Notes: generated by a model not told the origin, from the letters alone. A stretch of 34,853 nucleotides of DNA from an uncultured Marinomonas sp. (GCA_947493575.1 CANLRQ010000030.1:1-34853), one strand, 5' to 3'; shown: positions 9,514 through 18,951, counted from the stretch's first letter. Made by a program: numbers and translations.

Positions 9514-10935
9514 ATGGAACAGTCTCTATACGAAAAAGTTGCTAACCAAATAGAACAACAAATCTTGGACGGCGTTTTTTTACCCGGTACAAAAATCACA
9601 TCCGTCAGAAAGTCCAGCAGTCAACTTAATGTCAGTGTTGCAACAGTGTTACAAGCGTATAGCCTTTTAGAAGATCGGGGAGTCATTAAAGCCAAGCCCC
9701 AAAAGGGCTATTACGTCCAAGATACAATTGCCCATGCGAGATCGACAAATACAATAGCTCCTGCAAAGAAAACAGATTCTATGCCAGCCTTGATTAACGA
9801 CTTGCTGCATTCGTCTCAAGATGACTCTGTAATTCAATTCGGGGCTGCGATTCCTAAAAGCCAGTTTTTACCCATCAGGCAATTGCAAAGGTCTGTTGGT
9901 CGATTGATGCGCTTAGAACCTGAAATCTGTGCCGCTTACGAATTTACACCTGGAGCACTCAGCCTCAGAAGACAAATCGCCATTCGCATGCTCGATTCTG
10001 GATGCAAAGTACAACCTAATGACATTACCATTACTCTCGGTTGTCAAAATGCCATCATGCATGCGTTACAGGCCGTCACGAAAGCAGGAGACACTGTGGT
10101 TGTGGAAACACCTACATACCACGGATTATTGCAAGCTATTGAAGTCTTAGACCTAAAAGCCATTGAAATACCCTGTCATCCGGATTCAGGAATTGACCTC
10201 CATTTACTGGAACATGCTCTTAAAAATTGGGAAATTAAAGCGTGCCTTGTTACGCCAAACAATCAAAACCCAACAGGCTCTTCGCTTTCTAAAGAATCAA
10301 GAGAGGCCCTTCTCAACTTATGCCATCAGTATCATACAACCATAATTGAAGACGATGTTTATGGGGAGCTCAGTTATAACGATGGTCGTTTAGACTCTCT
10401 TTTTTCTTACGCTCAATTTAATAATGTGATTTACTGCAGCTCTTTTTCGAAAAGCATTGCCCCTGGGTTTCGCATTGGTTGGATTATTGGAGGGCAGTTC
10501 CAAGAAAAAATTGAACACTATTCATCAGTACAATCTCTTGCGATCACAACACTTACCCAACGTGCGATAGCCAATTTCTTAGAAAATGGAGCCTATGACA
10601 GACACTTAAGAAAAACGCGTCAAACTTATGAAGAAAACATGCATCGCTGCCGAGACCTTATTGCTCAGCACTTCCCTGAAGGCACTGTCACCTCAACGCC
10701 CTCCGGTGGTTTTTTACTTTGGGTAACCTTGCCACCCTCTATTGATGCATTAACACTCCATCAAAGTGCGCTTGCTGAAGGTATAGGTACAATGCCTGGA
10801 TTAATTTTCAGTATTACACCAACTTTCACTCATCATCTTAGGATTAATTACGCTATTTCGTGGAATAACAAAATTGATTCAGCGATAAAAAAAATTGGCA
10901 ATCTATGCCATACACAATATCTCAATCATAAATAA
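9514..10935 (+). CDS. MocR-type transcriptional regulator (GntR wHTH fused to class I aminotransferase)
   Basis: This 473-aa PLP-dependent regulator has a GntR winged helix at 1-70 and an aminotransferase-like domain at about 105-465. The domain shows TPNNQNPTG at 247-255, the PLP lysine K313 in SSFSKSIAPGFR and R320. Such proteins usually control vitamin B6, GABA or amino acid genes, often divergent from their target. Here the divergent neighbour is the chemoreceptor, 261 bp away. With all PLP-pocket residues present it might retain catalytic activity. No strong ribosome binding site is visible before the ATG. The target is unknown. Confidence 0.93.
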   Translation: MEQSLYEKVANQIEQQILDGVFLPGTKITSVRKSSSQLNVSVATVLQAYSLLEDRGVIKAKPQKGYYVQDTIAHARSTNTIAPAKKTDSMPALINDLLHSSQDDSVIQFGAAIPKSQFLPIRQLQRSVGRLMRLEPEICAAYEFTPGALSLRRQIAIRMLDSGCKVQPNDITITLGCQNAIMHALQAVTKAGDTVVVETPTYHGLLQAIEVLDLKAIEIPCHPDSGIDLHLLEHALKNWEIKACLVTPNNQNPTGSSLSKESREALLNLCHQYHTTIIEDDVYGELSYNDGRLDSLFSYAQFNNVIYCSSFSKSIAPGFRIGWIIGGQFQEKIEHYSSVQSLAITTLTQRAIANFLENGAYDRHLRKTRQTYEENMHRCRDLIAQHFPEGTVTSTPSGGFLLWVTLPPSIDALTLHQSALAEGIGTMPGLIFSITPTFTHHLRINYAISWNNKIDSAIKKIGNLCHTQYLNHK

Positions 10936-11129
10936 AGGGCATCGTTACCAATTAGAACAAAAGAAAAATCCATTAAAGTAGCGCAATTGGCATTTTTGGC
11001 GTATTCCCAAATGTAGGGTTATGATTTAAACGATCTAGATAAAAAATTATAGCTTTTTAATAAATTATGCTTATTTTGCTCTGTACAGACAGTTCAAAAA
11101 GCGTACAATTCGCACTCTTTTTTAAATTA

Positions 11130-11147
11130 ATCGACTTTTTGGTCGAT
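11130..11147. repeat. Small inverted repeat upstream of the PilZ gene
   Basis: ATCGAC (11130-11135) and GTCGAT (11142-11147) flank six bases, 32 bp upstream of the PilZ start. It may be an operator or a leader hairpin. The preceding 10936-11129 holds AT-rich DNA without a gene. Confidence 0.35.
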
Positions 11148-11181
11148 AACTTTATTATCATATTAATTACTGGCATTTGTG

Positions 11182-11592
11182 ATGGAATTTGTTGATCATC
11201 CTCAAGACATACCGCTTCAAGTTGAAAAAGTTAATGATCGTATGTTTCCAGAGACTTCTTTCAACCGAGATGGTTTTGTCGGTATAACCTGTCAAACAAG
11301 CCATGCCTATGAAATGGGGCAATCGGTGCAGGTTACCTTGAAAGAAATCGACCCTAACTTTTGCGTTACAGGTCGAATCGCTTGGTGTGATAAAGAAAAA
11401 GATAGTTTCAAAATTGCCATCGAGTTCCCCGAAAAAAATGATTGTTTCTGTGTTCGTATGGTTGAGCAGCTCTCTCAAATAGAGCATTATCGACGCCAAG
11501 CAAAGAATCAAGGACGACGACTCAATTATAATGAAGCCGCAGCCGAATGGATTAATAAGTTTGCAGCCTCCTTTCCAGCTTTTATGACTTAA
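11182..11592 (+). CDS. PilZ-domain-like protein
   Basis: The 136-aa product resembles PilZ domains, which bind cyclic di-GMP. It has strand-rich segments with GFVGITCQTSHAYEMGQSV, then VTGRIAWCDKEKDSFKIAIEF, where PilZ proteins have their conserved barrel strands. The usual RxxxR and DxSxxG c-di-GMP motifs are not clearly intact, so ligand binding is uncertain. The start is ambiguous between ATG 11182 and the GTG directly before it (11179). Its stop is 4 nt from the next gene, so the two are probably co-transcribed. Confidence 0.65.
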   Translation: MEFVDHPQDIPLQVEKVNDRMFPETSFNRDGFVGITCQTSHAYEMGQSVQVTLKEIDPNFCVTGRIAWCDKEKDSFKIAIEFPEKNDCFCVRMVEQLSQIEHYRRQAKNQGRRLNYNEAAAEWINKFAASFPAFMT

Positions 11593-11596
11593 CTTT

Positions 11597-12112
11597 ATGA
11601 ACTCAATACTTAATCAAGTTGAACTTGATATTATCCGGTCACAATTAGGCCGTGAGCCTAATGGCATTTCAGCAATAGCACATGCATCCCCAAATAAAAT
11701 CCCTCAAGTCCTTCAAATGGAGAGCTGGGTATTTAATCAACCTTTTCCTACATTGTACTGGTTGTCTAGCAAAGCCATTGATAAGGCCCTTGCTAGGATT
11801 GAAAGCCTAGGTGTTGTAAAACAATTAGAACAACGAATAAAAGAAGATCCAGAATTAAGAGCGGCGCACCATCAATCTCATAAAGATTATGTGCAAAGAC
11901 GTTGGGACGCAATGACAGCAGAACACAAAAATATTATAGAAGAAAAGGGGTTTTCCAGCTTATTTGAAAAGTTGGGTATTGGAGGCATAGCAAATTGGGA
12001 TCAAGTGCGCTGCTTACATATGCAATATGCCCATCACCTCGTTGGCGATAATGTAATTGGTCGCATCTTAGATGATGAATATGGCATTAGAGAAATTGCT
12101 GACGCAGAATAA
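11597..12112 (+). CDS. DUF501 domain-containing protein
   Basis: This 171-aa protein of unknown function fits the DUF501 family as remembered. An N-terminal part contains FNQPFPTLYWLSSKA (about 46-60). The middle region is helical with HHQSHKDYVQRRW. The C-terminal part has GGIANWDQVRCLHMQYAHHL followed by GDNVIGRI. It starts 4 nt after the PilZ-like gene with no evident ribosome binding site, which suggests coupled translation. In other bacteria DUF501 genes occur near cell division genes, but nothing here points to a role. Confidence 0.8.
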   Translation: MNSILNQVELDIIRSQLGREPNGISAIAHASPNKIPQVLQMESWVFNQPFPTLYWLSSKAIDKALARIESLGVVKQLEQRIKEDPELRAAHHQSHKDYVQRRWDAMTAEHKNIIEEKGFSSLFEKLGIGGIANWDQVRCLHMQYAHHLVGDNVIGRILDDEYGIREIADAE

Positions 12113-12132
12113 AGGCAGCACAGTATAAAAAC

Positions 12133-12161
12133 AAAAAAAGAACCCCGCTGGTCCTTTTTTT
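12133..12161. terminator. Bidirectional terminator after DUF501 and the 94-aa gene
   Basis: AAAAAAAGAACC (12133-12144) faces GGTCCTTTTTTT (12150-12161) with one mismatch and a 5-nt loop. Both strands end in T-runs, fitting its position between two convergent genes. Confidence 0.85.
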
Positions 12162-12175
12162 ATTTGAGAACTTAA

Positions 12176-12460
12176 TTACTTTTGTAACCAAGCTCTCAGT
12201 TCATCTGCTGATTTTACTTGAGCAAGACCTTCACGCACTTTATTAAAAGCGTTTGCAGCAACAGCTGAACGAGAGGCATAAGTCGCTAACGCGCCACCAG
12301 TCCAACCAGCAAGCTTTAACGCTTCGATCTTAAATGCATTTCCAGCAACACCATGACCACCTAATGCCATCAAAGCATCTTCGATATCCAAATAACTTGG
12401 TCTATCAGCCCCAAATTTCATAAAATCATCTTTATCAACTGCATCAAATTTACTTGTCAT
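12176..12460 (-). CDS. Hypothetical small protein (94 aa)
   Basis: I do not recognise this protein. It is 94 aa, soluble-looking and mostly helical. The middle is rich in Ala and Gly (MALGGHGVAGNAF, LAGWTGGALATYASRSAVAANAF), with no Cys and no membrane segment or signal peptide. A ribosome binding site (AGGAA) lies about 8 nt before the ATG and a good terminator follows, so it is likely a real monocistronic gene. It is between DUF501 (convergent) and glpK (same strand, upstream). Confidence 0.75.
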   Translation of the reverse strand: MTSKFDAVDKDDFMKFGADRPSYLDIEDALMALGGHGVAGNAFKIEALKLAGWTGGALATYASRSAVAANAFNKVREGLAQVKSADELRAWLQK

Positions 12461-12589
12461 GAATAAGAATTCCTATCACTAAAAAAACAATAACTAAAGT
12501 TATATATAACAGAGCCAATACACAAGGTTTTTCAGAAAAGAAAAACGTAAAATAAACATAATTTTACAGGAAATCGTAATTCCTCTTCT

Positions 12590-14077
12590 TTACTCTGTTT
12601 TGGTTTTTACACGTCCGATTGCATCCAACCACCCAGAATATAACGCATCGCGGCTGCTATCTTCCATTTTAGCATCAAAAACTTGATCCACACGCCATAA
12701 TTCAGAAATTTCATCCAGCGAAGAATAAACACCAACTTGCAGACCAGCTAAAAATGCAGCGCCTAATGCAGTAGTTTCAGTAACTTTTGGACGCTCTACA
12801 CGAATGCCTAAAATATCAGCCAAGAACTGCACCACAAGATCATTAATAACCATGCCGCCATCAACTCTTAAAGAGCTAAATTCAGCACCGTCTTGCTCCA
12901 TTGCCCCAACTAAATCCTTAGTTTGATAACACACAGAGCGAAGCCCTGCACTAACAATATCCGCAACACTTGTATCTCTAGTTAAACCTACCATAGCACC
13001 TCGGGCATCTGGGTCCCAATAGGGTGCACCTAAGCCAGTGAATGCAGGCACTAAATAGACGGAATCATCATTATTGGCACTTTCAGCAAGCGCTTTTGTT
13101 TCTTTTGCATCAGTAAACAGTTTAAGACCATCTCTGAGCCACTGAATAGCGGCACCAGCGATAAAAATACTACCTTCAAGGGCATAAGTTACTTTTCCAT
13201 TTAAACGATAGCCAACGGTTGTCAGCATCTTATGCTCTGACTTAAGCGCCTTATCTCCCGTGTTGATAATCATAAAGCAGCCTGTACCATAAGTGCTTTT
13301 CACCATACCAGGAGTAAAGCAGGCTTGCCCGATTAATGCCGCTTGCTGATCTCCTGCCATACCAGTAACTGGAATAGACGCACCCAAAATTTCCTCATCA
13401 ACGATACCAAACTCAGCACTGCAATCCATTACTTCAGGGAAATTCACACCTTCGATTCCTAATAAGGAAATCAACTCTGAATCCCACTCTTGTGAATGAA
13501 TATTGAAAGCCATGGTTCGCGCAGCATTTGTTGCATCCGTTCTATGGGATTGCCCGCCAGTCAATCTCCATAATAGAAATGAATCCACAGTGCCAAACAT
13601 CAAATGCCCTTTGTCACGCAATGTTTTTGCTGCAGGAACATTATCGATAACCCAACGGATTTTTGTGGCTGAAAAGTACGGATCGATTAACAACCCCGTT
13701 TTCTCTTGTACTTTTTCGCTCATTCCATCGTCAACTAGAGTCTGACAAAACTTACTGGTTCGACGGTCTTGCCACACAATCGCATTGTAAACAGGTTTAC
13801 CTGTTTCTTTGTCCCATAAAATTGTTGTTTCACGCTGATTGGTTATTCCTATTGCAGCTATCTCTTGCGCATGTAAGCCTGTATTCTTTAAGACTTGCAA
13901 ACACACAGCAAGTGTTGACGACCAAATTTCTTCTGGATCATGTTCAACCCAACCATCGCTAGGGAAGATTTGCGTAAACTCCTGTTGAGCCTGACCAATG
14001 CGTTTACCTTTGGCATCAAACACTATTGCCCGGCTACTGGTTGTTCCTTGGTCGATTGCAAGAATATAATTTGTCAT
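12590..14077 (-). CDS. glpK: Glycerol kinase
   Basis: This FGGY-family kinase phosphorylates glycerol to sn-glycerol 3-phosphate with ATP in the cytoplasm, trapping glycerol for GlpD. The product is 495 aa from the ATG at 14077 (E. coli 502). The N-terminal ATPase motif [13 protein letters not shown] starts at residue 8, and the sugar-kinase motifs [13 protein letters not shown] and [13 protein letters not shown] are clear. AGAGGCG precedes the start; the upstream in-frame ATG at 14137 would add 20 non-family residues. It is divergent from glpR-glpD over a region with GlpR-type half sites. No glpF facilitator gene lies beside it, unlike the E. coli glpFK operon. Confidence 0.97.
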   Translation of the reverse strand: MTNYILAIDQGTTSSRAIVFDAKGKRIGQAQQEFTQIFPSDGWVEHDPEEIWSSTLAVCLQVLKNTGLHAQEIAAIGITNQRETTILWDKETGKPVYNAIVWQDRRTSKFCQTLVDDGMSEKVQEKTGLLIDPYFSATKIRWVIDNVPAAKTLRDKGHLMFGTVDSFLLWRLTGGQSHRTDATNAARTMAFNIHSQEWDSELISLLGIEGVNFPEVMDCSAEFGIVDEEILGASIPVTGMAGDQQAALIGQACFTPGMVKSTYGTGCFMIINTGDKALKSEHKMLTTVGYRLNGKVTYALEGSIFIAGAAIQWLRDGLKLFTDAKETKALAESANNDDSVYLVPAFTGLGAPYWDPDARGAMVGLTRDTSVADIVSAGLRSVCYQTKDLVGAMEQDGAEFSSLRVDGGMVINDLVVQFLADILGIRVERPKVTETTALGAAFLAGLQVGVYSSLDEISELWRVDQVFDAKMEDSSRDALYSGWLDAIGRVKTKTE

Positions 14078-14124
14078 AACGTCGCCTCTTATTTGCTGCG
14101 TAAATACAAAATTTTCATTTTTAT

Positions 14125-14159
14125 TATTTTCGAACACTGAATGTTCAAGTTTGAATACT
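14125..14159. promoter_or_regulatory. Putative GlpR operators between glpK and glpR
   Basis: TATTTTCGAA (14125-14134) matches the E. coli GlpR half-site WATKYTCGWW exactly. A second degenerate dyad, AATGTTCAAG/TTTGAATACT (14140-14159), matches its own reverse complement at 7 of 10 positions. The position between the divergent glpK and glpR genes fits repression by GlpR, relieved by glycerol 3-phosphate. Confidence 0.55.
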
Positions 14160-14221
14160 GCATATTAAAACCACTGCAGCCTACGATAGCAAGTTAAAAA
14201 AATTTAGGAGTGTTTTACCTA

Positions 14222-15007
14222 ATGGGTCAACAAACTCGACAAGAGAAAATTGTTTCTTTAGTTCAAGAGCAAGGCTACCTTACCATTGATGAACTGGCCG
14301 CTTATTTCAAAGTGACACCACAAACAATTCGTAGAGACATTAATGCACTCGCTGAGAGTAATCAGATTCGCCGTCACCATGGTGGCGCCAGCTACGATTC
14401 AAGCACAAGCAATGTCTCCTATGCACAGCGTCAAGTATTAAATCACGACGCGAAACAAGCAATAGCACAACGTATTGCCGCAGAAATTCCAGATAACGCT
14501 TCTCTTTTTATCAATATTGGCACGACTACAGAAACAGTTGCTAAAGCGTTATTACAGCATTCTGGATTGCAAATTATCACAAATAACCTCAACGTAGCGA
14601 CCATTCTTAGCAGTAAAGAGGACTTTACTGTAATCGTAGCAGGAGGAAAGATCCGTTCACGTGACGGTGGTATAATGGGGGAAGCAACCATTGACTTTAT
14701 TAGCCAATTTAGGGTGGACTACGGCATCATAGGAATCAGTGGTATCGACCCAACTGATGGCTCTTTACTAGATTATGACTATCAGGAAGTGAGAGTTGCT
14801 CAAAGTATTATTCAGAACTCAAGAACCATATTTCTTGCCGCAGATAAGGCAAAATTTGGTCGCAATGCTGTCGTTCGTTTAGGAAATATCACTCAGGTAG
14901 ATCGTTTATTTACAGACCAACACCCGCCAACAGCTATTCAAAAGCTGCTGACGAAACACGACATAACTCTAGAATTGTGCCCTAACACACTTACTTCGGA
15001 GGTCTAA
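14222..15007 (+). CDS. glpR: Glycerol-3-phosphate regulon repressor (DeoR family)
   Basis: This repressor of glycerol genes is inactivated by glycerol 3-phosphate. The 261-aa product (E. coli 252) has an N-terminal DeoR helix-turn-helix (about 6-56, with [20 protein letters not shown]). The C-terminal sugar-isomerase-like sensor domain includes [13 protein letters not shown] and [16 protein letters not shown]. The ATG at 14222 is preferred to the GTG at 14210, since GGAG sits about 11 nt upstream. It lies between the divergent glpK and downstream glpD, its likely targets. Confidence 0.93.
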   Translation: MGQQTRQEKIVSLVQEQGYLTIDELAAYFKVTPQTIRRDINALAESNQIRRHHGGASYDSSTSNVSYAQRQVLNHDAKQAIAQRIAAEIPDNASLFINIGTTTETVAKALLQHSGLQIITNNLNVATILSSKEDFTVIVAGGKIRSRDGGIMGEATIDFISQFRVDYGIIGISGIDPTDGSLLDYDYQEVRVAQSIIQNSRTIFLAADKAKFGRNAVVRLGNITQVDRLFTDQHPPTAIQKLLTKHDITLELCPNTLTSEV

Positions 15008-15090
15008 CGACCTCCAAGAAAGATATTCTGGTCGTTTTTCCGACAGATCTTGCTAATACCGTAAGTTTGATTTACTCTTCTACCACTGCA

Positions 15091-15110
15091 AATGTTCGTT
15101 TTAGAACATT
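15091..15110. promoter_or_regulatory. GlpR-type operator upstream of glpD
   Basis: AATGTTC (15091-15097) and GAACATT (15104-15110) form a perfect 7-bp inverted repeat with a 6-bp spacer. Left half AATGTTCGTT fits WATKYTCGWW fully; the right half misses one base. It lies 38 bp before the glpD start, and resembles the half sites upstream of glpK, supporting one regulon. Confidence 0.75.
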
Positions 15111-15147
15111 ATTGGTTCACATTCGATAATTCAATAGGTATTACATA

Positions 15148-16632
15148 ATGTCTAATACACATTTCGATCTTTTCGTCGTTGGTGGTGGCATAAACGGCAC
15201 GGGGATTGCCGCAGATGCTGCTGGAAGAGGGTTAAGCGTTGGTCTATGTGAAATGAATGACCTAGCAAGCGCCACTTCATCTAATAGCAGTAAGCTTATA
15301 CACGGTGGCTTACGATACTTAGAACATTATGAATTTCGTTTGGTGAAAGAAGCATTAAGCGAACGAGAAGTCTTATTAAAGATAGCGCCGCATATTGTCA
15401 CTCCAATGCGCTTTCAAATGCCTCATAGACCTCATTTAAGACCAGCATTCCTCATTCGATTGGGTCTCTTTTTATATGACCATTTAGGCAAACGCGAAGC
15501 ATTAGCTGGCTCTAAAGGCGTGAAATACGGCCCATCTAGCCCATTAAAAAATGAAATCACCCAAGGGTTTGAATATTCAGACTGTTGGGTTGATGATGCT
15601 CGCCTTGTGGTACTAAACGCTCTTTCTGCACAAAAACACGGAGCTAAAATTTTAGATAGAACCCGCTGCATTAGTGCAAGACGTGCTAATGGAAAATGGG
15701 AAATTGCGCTACAAAAACAAAACTCTGACGAAATCATTAACATCACAGCAAATGGTTTAGTTAATGCTGCGGGGCCATGGGTATCTTCCTTCATTCAAAC
15801 AGGGTTAGAACAAAAAGCACCGTACGGCATTCGCATGATTAAAGGCAGTCATATTGTTGTACCAAGACTGTACCCAGAATCCAACTCTTTCATTATGCAA
15901 AATGAAGATAAACGTATTGTGTTTGCCATTCCGTATCGTGACAACTACACCTTGATAGGCACAACAGATGAAGAATACAAAGGAGATCCTTCAAAAGTTG
16001 CTATTTCTCAAGCCGAAACTGATTACATTTTATCAGTGGCTAACAAACACTTTAAAAAGCAACTAACAACTGAAGATGTCGTTTGGACCTATTCAGGTGT
16101 TCGCCCTCTTTTAGAAGATGAATCAAGTGATGCTTCTGCCGTAACTCGTGATTACACACTGCATGTAGCAGATGAGAATGGCGCAGCGCCTTTATTGAGT
16201 ATATTTGGCGGCAAAATTACAACCTATCGTAAACTGGCTCTGTCTGCAATGGAAGACCTATCAAAGTACTACCCTACGCTTGGACAACCATGGACCGATA
16301 AAGAAATTCTTCCAGGTGGTGACTTAAATAGCAGCTTGGCCGATTATGCCACCAAATTAACACATAAATTCCCATTTCTTTCAGCACAGTTGGCTTATCG
16401 TTATGCTAATAGTTATGGAACATTATGTGATCTTTTCCTAGCTGGAAAAACAAGTATTGAAGGGTTAGGGCAGAATTTCGGACAAGATTTATATCAAGCA
16501 GAAGTGGATTATCTAGTTAATCACGAATGGGCGCATTCCGCAGAAGACATTCTATGGAGACGCTCTAAGCTTGGAATTGAATTTACTGAAGCGGAAGTAT
16601 CTACCCTCAAAGAGTATTTAACGGCTAAGTAA
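15148..16632 (+). CDS. glpD: Aerobic glycerol-3-phosphate dehydrogenase
   Basis: This FAD flavoprotein at the inner membrane oxidises glycerol 3-phosphate to dihydroxyacetone phosphate and feeds electrons to quinone. The 494-aa product (E. coli 501) begins with the dinucleotide-binding motif VVGGGINGTGIAADAAGRG (about 10-28). It has the family segments SSNSSKLIHGGLRYLEH and SIFGGKITTYRKLA. The ribosome binding site is a modest AGG about 9 nt before the ATG. It completes the pathway started by GlpK and lies 140 bp after glpR with its own operator. Confidence 0.97.
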   Translation: MSNTHFDLFVVGGGINGTGIAADAAGRGLSVGLCEMNDLASATSSNSSKLIHGGLRYLEHYEFRLVKEALSEREVLLKIAPHIVTPMRFQMPHRPHLRPAFLIRLGLFLYDHLGKREALAGSKGVKYGPSSPLKNEITQGFEYSDCWVDDARLVVLNALSAQKHGAKILDRTRCISARRANGKWEIALQKQNSDEIINITANGLVNAAGPWVSSFIQTGLEQKAPYGIRMIKGSHIVVPRLYPESNSFIMQNEDKRIVFAIPYRDNYTLIGTTDEEYKGDPSKVAISQAETDYILSVANKHFKKQLTTEDVVWTYSGVRPLLEDESSDASAVTRDYTLHVADENGAAPLLSIFGGKITTYRKLALSAMEDLSKYYPTLGQPWTDKEILPGGDLNSSLADYATKLTHKFPFLSAQLAYRYANSYGTLCDLFLAGKTSIEGLGQNFGQDLYQAEVDYLVNHEWAHSAEDILWRRSKLGIEFTEAEVSTLKEYLTAK

Positions 16633-16691
16633 CTCTATACTCTAAAAGGTCTAGAGAAAGCTCTCAACCTTACTGGATAAATGTTCAAAAT

Positions 16692-16725
16692 AGCCACTAG
16701 CGATCTATAATCCTAGTGGCTTTTT
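16692..16725 (+). terminator. Intrinsic terminator of glpD
   Basis: AGCCACTAG (16692-16700) pairs perfectly with CTAGTGGCT (16713-16721) around a 12-nt loop, followed by TTTTATATA. It lies 60 bp after the glpD stop. Confidence 0.88.
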
Positions 16726-16777
16726 ATATATACTCATTTAATAACTGGACACTATTAAAAGGCATTTACATAATCTT

Positions 16778-17551
16778 ATGGGCATTGAATTACTTGGTTT
16801 TTCTCTTGAACTGTATCTTTTATTAATCGCAGTCGCTGTGTTTGCTGGGGCAATAGACGCCATCGCAGGTGGCGGAGGATTAATTACGGTTCCCGTCTTA
16901 TTAGCTGCTGGGCTATCTCCTGCTGAAGCTTTGGCAACGAATAAACTCCAAGGTTGTGCAGGGACACTTTCCGCATCAGCGCACTTCATTAAAAAAGGGC
17001 AAGTTGATTTATCGCAAATGTGGCTAGCCATTTTCATGACAGCTATTGGCAGCATCATAGGTACGTTACTGGTTTCCTATTTAGACAGTAAAGCTCTGAT
17101 TAAAATGATTCCTATCATATTAATCTTTGTTGCTCTTTTCTTTTTATTCTTACCAAAACTCCAGCCTTATGTCGCGAGTCGCATATCCCTTAGCCAAACG
17201 GCTTTTGCACTTATTATTGGGAGCAGCATTGGCTTCTATGATGGTCTTATCGGCCCAGGCACAGGGGCATTTTTTTCTACGGCCTACTTATGCTTTATGG
17301 GTGCCACTTTAATTACTGCAACAGCGCAAACAAAAGTGCTAAATGCGACCAGCAATGCCTCTTCTTTGTTTATTTTCGCTTTTACAGGAAATATTATTTG
17401 GGGATTAGGTATTGCAATGGGGGCAGGCCAATGGATTGGGGCGCAGCTTGGATCACGGCTTGTTATCACAAAAGGCAGCAAACTCATTAGGCCCATGGTA
17501 ATTATTATGTGTTTGGCAATCTCGGTAAAATTGATCTTAGATCACTGGTAA
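16778..17551 (+). CDS. TSUP family membrane permease (YfcA-like)
   Basis: This integral membrane protein of the TauE/SafE (TSUP) family has 257 aa and about eight membrane segments. The two internal repeats show the family signatures: FAGAIDAIAGGGGLITVPVLL with ALATNKLQG in the first half, and GFYDGLIGPGTGAFF with QTKVLNATSN in the second. It resembles E. coli YfcA, including the C-terminal GSRLVITKGSKLIRPM. Characterised TSUP members export sulfite, sulfoacetate or related organic anions; this substrate is unknown. It is preceded by the glpD terminator and followed after 21 bp by a MITE copy. Confidence 0.92.
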   Translation: MGIELLGFSLELYLLLIAVAVFAGAIDAIAGGGGLITVPVLLAAGLSPAEALATNKLQGCAGTLSASAHFIKKGQVDLSQMWLAIFMTAIGSIIGTLLVSYLDSKALIKMIPIILIFVALFFLFLPKLQPYVASRISLSQTAFALIIGSSIGFYDGLIGPGTGAFFSTAYLCFMGATLITATAQTKVLNATSNASSLFIFAFTGNIIWGLGIAMGAGQWIGAQLGSRLVITKGSKLIRPMVIIMCLAISVKLILDHW

Positions 17552-17572
17552 TCAAAACATCCTTTATATGAC

Positions 17573-17661
17573 GTGATCTTTGCACGAAGTCATGAGCGAT
17601 GATAAGACGAATCTGTTTTTAGCAAAGTATTAGAAATACATAATAGTCGTGCAAAGATCTC
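17573..17661. mobile_element. MITE-like element copy 1 (89 bp, TSD ATGAC)
   Basis: This 89-bp palindromic element has terminal inverted repeats of about 15 bp (GTGATCTTTGCACGA against TCGTGCAAAGATCTC). It shares its interior with the copies at 18994-19081 and 19192-19273 (for example GATGATAAG and CAAAGTATTAG). It is flanked by the direct repeat ATGAC at 17568-17572 and 17662-17666. It has no coding capacity and lies between two convergent genes. Confidence 0.88.
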
Positions 17662-17675
17662 ATGACATCAAATTT

Positions 17676-17712
17676 GAGGGTTCTATTGTTAAGCACAGGC
17701 AATAGGACCCTC
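17676..17712 (-). terminator. Hairpin at the lysR 3' end
   Basis: GAGGGTTCTATTG (17676-17688) and CAATAGGACCCTC (17700-17712) form a 13-bp stem with one wobble, overlapping the lysR stop codon. The minus-strand tail is AAATTTG, not a T-run, so termination is uncertain, but it is a strong mRNA 3' structure. Confidence 0.55.
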
Positions 17713-18630
17713 TGCAAACAACGTGCTGCTTGAATCCTTACGAAACTCTTCATTCAGCCAATACAAAAGCTTTTGTACATAAGGTCGCGTTTTATATTCA
17801 TCTGGGCAGACAAATAAATAAAAATTCCCCATATCTAACTCTTCTTTAAAGGGTTTTACTAATCGCCCTTCTTGAATATCATCTATAACTAATGGGGTTC
17901 TTCCCAAAGCCACACCTTGACCTGCAATAGCTGCTTGTACCGCAAGGTCTCCTCTATTAAAACTCACACCTTTTGATGGCTTTACCCCTTTCACTCCTGC
18001 AAGAGCTAACCAACCTTCCCATTCAGCATAGGGTGTCGAAAACCGCCATTCTGAATCATCATTCAATAATGCCACCGTCGAAAGCTGATCTGCTGTGATC
18101 AAGCCTTTTTCCTTTGCATAAGTAGGGCTACACACAGGAAACACTTTATCGGCTAACAGAGGCTGATAAAAATCTTTACCGTTATGAAGGTGACTGTTCA
18201 AAATAGCCACATCAATCCTATCCCGATAGAAGTTCACTTCACTGTCACTTGCTTGTATTCGAAGTTGTAAGTCTGGATACGTTTCCTGTAAACGACCTAA
18301 TCTCGGAATTAACCATTTAGTAGCCAAAGAAGGAATGACTGACAAAGTAAGAATATTATCATGCTCTTCTGCTTGTAATTCTTTAATAACGAATTCGATA
18401 TCTTGAAAGCTTTTTTGGAGCTGTGCCGCTAATTGAGCACCTTTAGAAGTGAGGGATAATCGACGATGATGTCGTACAAACAAAGAAAAGCCTAAACGAG
18501 ACTCCAATTGCCTAATTTGCTGACTTACCGCCCCTTGAGTCACATGCAGCTCTTCTGCAGCTTTAGTAAAGCTCAAATGCTTTGCCGAAACTTCAAATGT
18601 GCATAATTTAGCAAGTGGCAACTGTCGCAT
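17689..18630 (-). CDS. LysR-family transcriptional regulator (GcvA-like)
   Basis: The 313-aa regulator has an N-terminal winged helix (about 4-62; LSFTKAAEELHVTQGAVSQQIRQLE) and a LysR effector domain from about 95 to 300. The N terminus and overall style resemble the GcvA/AmpR subgroup. The start has a perfect-looking AGGAGGTG ribosome binding site. It is transcribed convergently with the TSUP gene. The region upstream (18631-18950) contains no divergent gene, so its target is not evident. Confidence 0.92.
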   Translation of the reverse strand: MRQLPLAKLCTFEVSAKHLSFTKAAEELHVTQGAVSQQIRQLESRLGFSLFVRHHRRLSLTSKGAQLAAQLQKSFQDIEFVIKELQAEEHDNILTLSVIPSLATKWLIPRLGRLQETYPDLQLRIQASDSEVNFYRDRIDVAILNSHLHNGKDFYQPLLADKVFPVCSPTYAKEKGLITADQLSTVALLNDDSEWRFSTPYAEWEGWLALAGVKGVKPSKGVSFNRGDLAVQAAIAGQGVALGRTPLVIDDIQEGRLVKPFKEELDMGNFYLFVCPDEYKTRPYVQKLLYWLNEEFRKDSSSTLFAEGPIACA

Positions 18631-18951
18631 AACACCTCCTATTGTTAATCACTAAGAACTATTTCCTATATCAGCAGCAAACAGAACCTACTTCGAGCTA
18701 ATTAAAAAAAGACGAATGCAAGAAGCGCCTTGCATTAGTTGATCTAATGCTTAAGTATAGATCATATCGTTTGTAAATCCTCTCAAAAAATTTAGAATTG
18801 GGCCTGAATTTAGGGAACAGCAACCTAAATTGACTAGTAAATATAGATGACATTAGTTTCTATAGATTCCATTCATCGCCCCCACAGCTTTAATGGAAAG
18901 AGCAGCTAACCCACAAGGTGCATTCTCGATCATTACTAGTTACTTTTGCTT
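18631..18951. other. Gene-free stretch between lysR and the orphan terminator
   Basis: No convincing ORF is present on either strand. The stretch must contain the lysR promoter on the minus strand. On the plus strand TTGACT and several TATAGAT-like hexamers are seen near 18831-18870, and a strong terminator follows at 18952. A short plus-strand non-coding transcript is therefore possible but unproven. Confidence 0.4.
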
